This document shows, piece after piece, positions 61,999 through 64,000 of a stretch of DNA of 64,000 nucleotides (the stretch's first letter is position 1; every line of letters starts with the position of its first letter). Source of the stretch: Sandaracinus amylolyticus (GTDB lineage Bacteria > Myxococcota_A > Polyangia > Polyangiales > Sandaracinaceae); NCBI RefSeq assembly GCF_000737325.1, contig NZ_CP011125.1, positions 1,860,001 to 1,924,000 on the forward strand, in the 5' to 3' direction. A program made the translations under genes and the position numbers. The notes beneath the pieces were generated by a model. It had not been told where the DNA came from, ran no database searches, and worked only from the letters and a program-made list of their open reading frames with translations.

Positions 61999-62871
61999 AT
62001 GTCGCGCGCACGGTGGGTGGTGCCGCTCGGGGTCGGGTGCGTCGTCGCGGGGTGCAACGGTGACGTGAGCAGCGGCGGCGTGGACGCGGGCGTGATCTCC
62101 GACGCCGCGACCCCGACCGACGCCGGCTCGCGCGAGGACGCGGGCTCGATGGTCGACGCGTCGCGGCCCGACGCGGGCGGCGGCGGCGTGGGCTGCGAGG
62201 GACGCGACTACCTCTTCTGCGAAGACTTCGAGTCGGCCGCGCCGGGCTCGCTGCCCGAGGGTTGGACGGTCGGTGGAGGGTGGCAGTTGGGCGACAGCGT
62301 TCCCGAGGTCACGTCGGAGTCGGTGCACACCGGCGCGCGTGCGCTGCGATCGTCGATCGCGATCTCCGGCCAGCGTCGCGCCGAGCGCAGCATCGAGTCG
62401 CTCGGGGACGCGCGCGGCGTGCACTGGGGGCGTGTGTTCTATCGAGTGCAGACGCCCGCGTTCGTGCCGAGCGGCGGTGTCGTGCACAACACGCTCCTCG
62501 CGCTGCTCGGCGCGGACGAGGCCCGCGTCGTCGACACCGTGATCCGCAACGACGGCGCGCATCAGTTCCTCTACAACGTGCCCGACGACAGCTGCTGTGC
62601 GGGCTCGAGCTACGACCACCGCACGTACGACGGCGACTGGCACTGTGCGGAGTGGCGCGTCGATCGCACGACGCAGAGCTATCGATTCTTCATCGACGGC
62701 GACGAAGTGGACGACATCGCGTTCGACCATGGCGCGGGGGACACCCGCGCGCGCATGGACGCGTTCTCGCGCATCGCGCTGGGCTGGCGGAACTACCAGA
62801 CACCCGACACGCCGTACACGTCGTACTTCGACGATCTCGCGATCGACGACGAGCGAATCGGCTGCGAATGA
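61999..62871 (+). CDS. LamG/concanavalin-like lipoprotein
   Basis: 290 residues; lipobox VAGC (Cys19). A DAGV/DAAT/DAGS linker (about 28-65) is followed by a beta-sandwich-like domain with CEDFESAAPGSLPEGWTV at its start, ALRSSIAISG, WHCAEWRVDRTTQSYRFFIDG and a final YTSYFDDLAIDDERIGC, a pattern seen in polysaccharide-lyase-like and LamG-type sugar-binding domains. Catalytic residues are not evident. The stop overlaps the next ATG (ATGA). Confidence 0.8.
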   Translation: MSRARWVVPLGVGCVVAGCNGDVSSGGVDAGVISDAATPTDAGSREDAGSMVDASRPDAGGGGVGCEGRDYLFCEDFESAAPGSLPEGWTVGGGWQLGDSVPEVTSESVHTGARALRSSIAISGQRRAERSIESLGDARGVHWGRVFYRVQTPAFVPSGGVVHNTLLALLGADEARVVDTVIRNDGAHQFLYNVPDDSCCAGSSYDHRTYDGDWHCAEWRVDRTTQSYRFFIDGDEVDDIAFDHGAGDTRARMDAFSRIALGWRNYQTPDTPYTSYFDDLAIDDERIGCE

Positions 62872-63602
62872 CGGGCGAAGGATTGGGCCGGATCGCGCGT
62901 GTTCGTGCGATGCGCGATCCCCTCGCGATCGTGCGCGCTGCCGTCGCCGACCCGATCCTCTACAAGGCCGCCGCGCTCGCCCTCGACGAGTGCGAGCCCG
63001 ACGAGGCGGCGGCGACGTGGCTCGCGCAGGCGCACGATCGCGGCGAGGCGAGCTCGTGGCTCGTCGCGTCGCTGCTCGGCCATCTGCGTCACCCCGCGGG
63101 ATACGCGAAGGCGCTCGAGCTGATGCGCGCGGGAGTGACGTACGCGCCGCACAGCTTGGTCAGCATCGCGGGCGTCGACGCCGAGCGCGATCTGATCGAG
63201 GCCATCGAGACTTCCGAGGACGGCAACGTGCGCAGGGTCGCAGCGGGCGCGCTCGGCGCGCTCGGGACCGAGTCGGCGATCGCGTACCTCGTTTCTGCGC
63301 CGGCGCGTGGTCGGCTTCGCGCGCTCAGCGTCGCGCAGGCGCTCGAGAGCGCACCGCTCGATGCACGGGTCTTGATCGACGCGCTCCGCTCACCGCAGGT
63401 CGAGATGCGGCGCTGGCCGCCGATGCTGATCGCGATGCGGCTCGAGGCCGCGCGACGTGCCGGGTCGAACGCGGACGTGCCCGACGACGCCGCGCTCCGC
63501 GCTGCTCTCGCCGCCGCGATCGACGAGGGATTCGACGTCGTGTGGCGCGCCGACGCAACGATCCTCCGCGCGTGGCTGGGCGCCGATCATCCGTCGGGAT
63601 GA
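62868..63602 (+). CDS. HEAT-repeat-like protein
   Basis: 244 residues, cytoplasmic, no signal. Helical repeats are suggested by ALALDECEPDEAAATWLAQA, EDGNVRRVAAGALGALGTESAIAYL and RALSVAQALESAPLDARVLIDAL, resembling HEAT/PBS-lyase repeats used for protein contacts. Function unknown. Translationally coupled to the LamG-like lipoprotein gene, although one product is exported and the other appears cytoplasmic. Confidence 0.7.
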   Translation: MTGEGLGRIARVRAMRDPLAIVRAAVADPILYKAAALALDECEPDEAAATWLAQAHDRGEASSWLVASLLGHLRHPAGYAKALELMRAGVTYAPHSLVSIAGVDAERDLIEAIETSEDGNVRRVAAGALGALGTESAIAYLVSAPARGRLRALSVAQALESAPLDARVLIDALRSPQVEMRRWPPMLIAMRLEAARRAGSNADVPDDAALRAALAAAIDEGFDVVWRADATILRAWLGADHPSG

Positions 63603-63695
63603 GCATTCATCTGCTTGGACCCCGGACCGAGGACGTTTACGCTGCGGGCTGCGCACGGACGAGCGATGCGTCGTGCGCGTGGAGGTCGAACCCAC

Positions 63696-64000
63696 TTGAG
63701 CCGTGAGAGCGAGGGCGAGAGCCCGTCGTCCGATGTGGGCGTCGCGGCGCAGCGCACCGTCAACGAGTGTCTGCGCGTCGCCGCCGGAGAGACGTTCCTG
63801 GTCGTGTTCGGACGCGAGCTCGCCGAGCTCGCGAGCGCCGTCGCTGCGGTCGCCCGCGCGGTCGGCGCGAAGGTCGAGACGTTCGAGCTGACCGGACAGC
63901 CGGGCGATGAAGCGCGCATCGCGCCGACGCTCGCGCGCTGCGACGCGTCGGCGTTCCTCGCGTCGTACCAAGCCGACATCGGCGTGCGGCGCGCGATGGT
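63696..64000 (+). CDS. 5' part of an unidentified gene (cut by window end)
   Basis: TTG at 63696 lies 10 nt after GGAGG (63681-63685); an ATG at 63666 in the same frame is possible. The 101 visible residues, with QRTVNECLRVAAGETFLVVFGRELAELASAVAAVARAVGAKVETFEL, have the alternating pattern of the N-terminal domain of M29-type aminopeptidases, but too little is present to name it. The reading frame continues to the edge without a stop. Confidence 0.6.
   Translation, partial: MSRESEGESPSSDVGVAAQRTVNECLRVAAGETFLVVFGRELAELASAVAAVARAVGAKVETFELTGQPGDEARIAPTLARCDASAFLASYQADIGVRRAM

Overview
The window is very G+C-rich bacterial chromosome, with long antisense shadow frames almost everywhere. It looks like a predatory-type myxobacterium (Myxococcota, probably Polyangiales, Sandaracinus-like). 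This is inferred from five eukaryote-type Ser/Thr kinase genes in 64 kb, many secreted Cys- and Asp-rich lipoproteins with DAG-type linkers, MopE-like metal-binding repeats, a MYXO-CTERM sorting tail, an IgGFc-binding-type surface protein and a glutaminyl-tRNA synthetase with a YqeY-like tail. No rRNA, tRNA, CRISPR array, transposase or phage gene was seen, and nothing suggests recent transfer.

Layout. 1-3.0 kb: a signalling cluster with a receiver-domain fragment, a protein with two degenerate receivers and a GAF-histidine kinase. 3.2-5.0 kb: a translationally coupled zinc alcohol dehydrogenase and RibD-like reductase pair. 5.2-10.0 kb: a TonB-dependent receptor followed by two unrelated ABC-type solute-binding lipoproteins and no permease. 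10.0-19.6 kb: surface lipoproteins, three membrane or cytosolic Ser/Thr kinases, an LPMO-like protein and a SUKH protein. 19.7-26.0 kb: a flavoprotein/VOC pair, an epoxide hydrolase, a GlxA-type regulator with a divergent DUF6010 membrane protein, and a VWA lipoprotein. 26.1-28.5 kb: glnS. 28.8-36.0 kb: a haem/copper monooxygenase-like lipoprotein, a small Cys/Asp-rich exported protein and a CusCBA/CzcCBA-type efflux set.

36.0-45.6 kb holds the most striking arrangement: a 1516-residue protein joining a kinase-like domain, an ATPase/TPR module, a GAF domain, a sigma54 AAA+ domain with intact GAFTGA, and a Fis-type HTH. It is divergent from three surface lipoprotein genes. The gap between them holds two matching palindromes 22 bp centre to centre and a candidate -24/-12 promoter.

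45.6-50.2 kb: a membrane protein, a LysR regulator, an aldo/keto reductase and a polytopic membrane protein. 50.3-55.2 kb: a tight operon of two unrecognised proteins, a DyP-type peroxidase and a flavoprotein lacking the redox disulfide, ending at a 13-bp-stem terminator shared with a convergent hemerythrin gene. 55.3-60.0 kb: a PEGA-tailed kinase, an RCC1-propeller lipoprotein and a Cys-rich lipoprotein. 60.1-64.0 kb: a second GlxA-type regulator with a divergent dienelactone-hydrolase-like gene, a LamG-like lipoprotein, a repeat protein and the start of an unfinished gene.

The two GlxA-type divergent pairs share a 16-bp element (15/16 identical) at nearly the same distance from the divergent gene.
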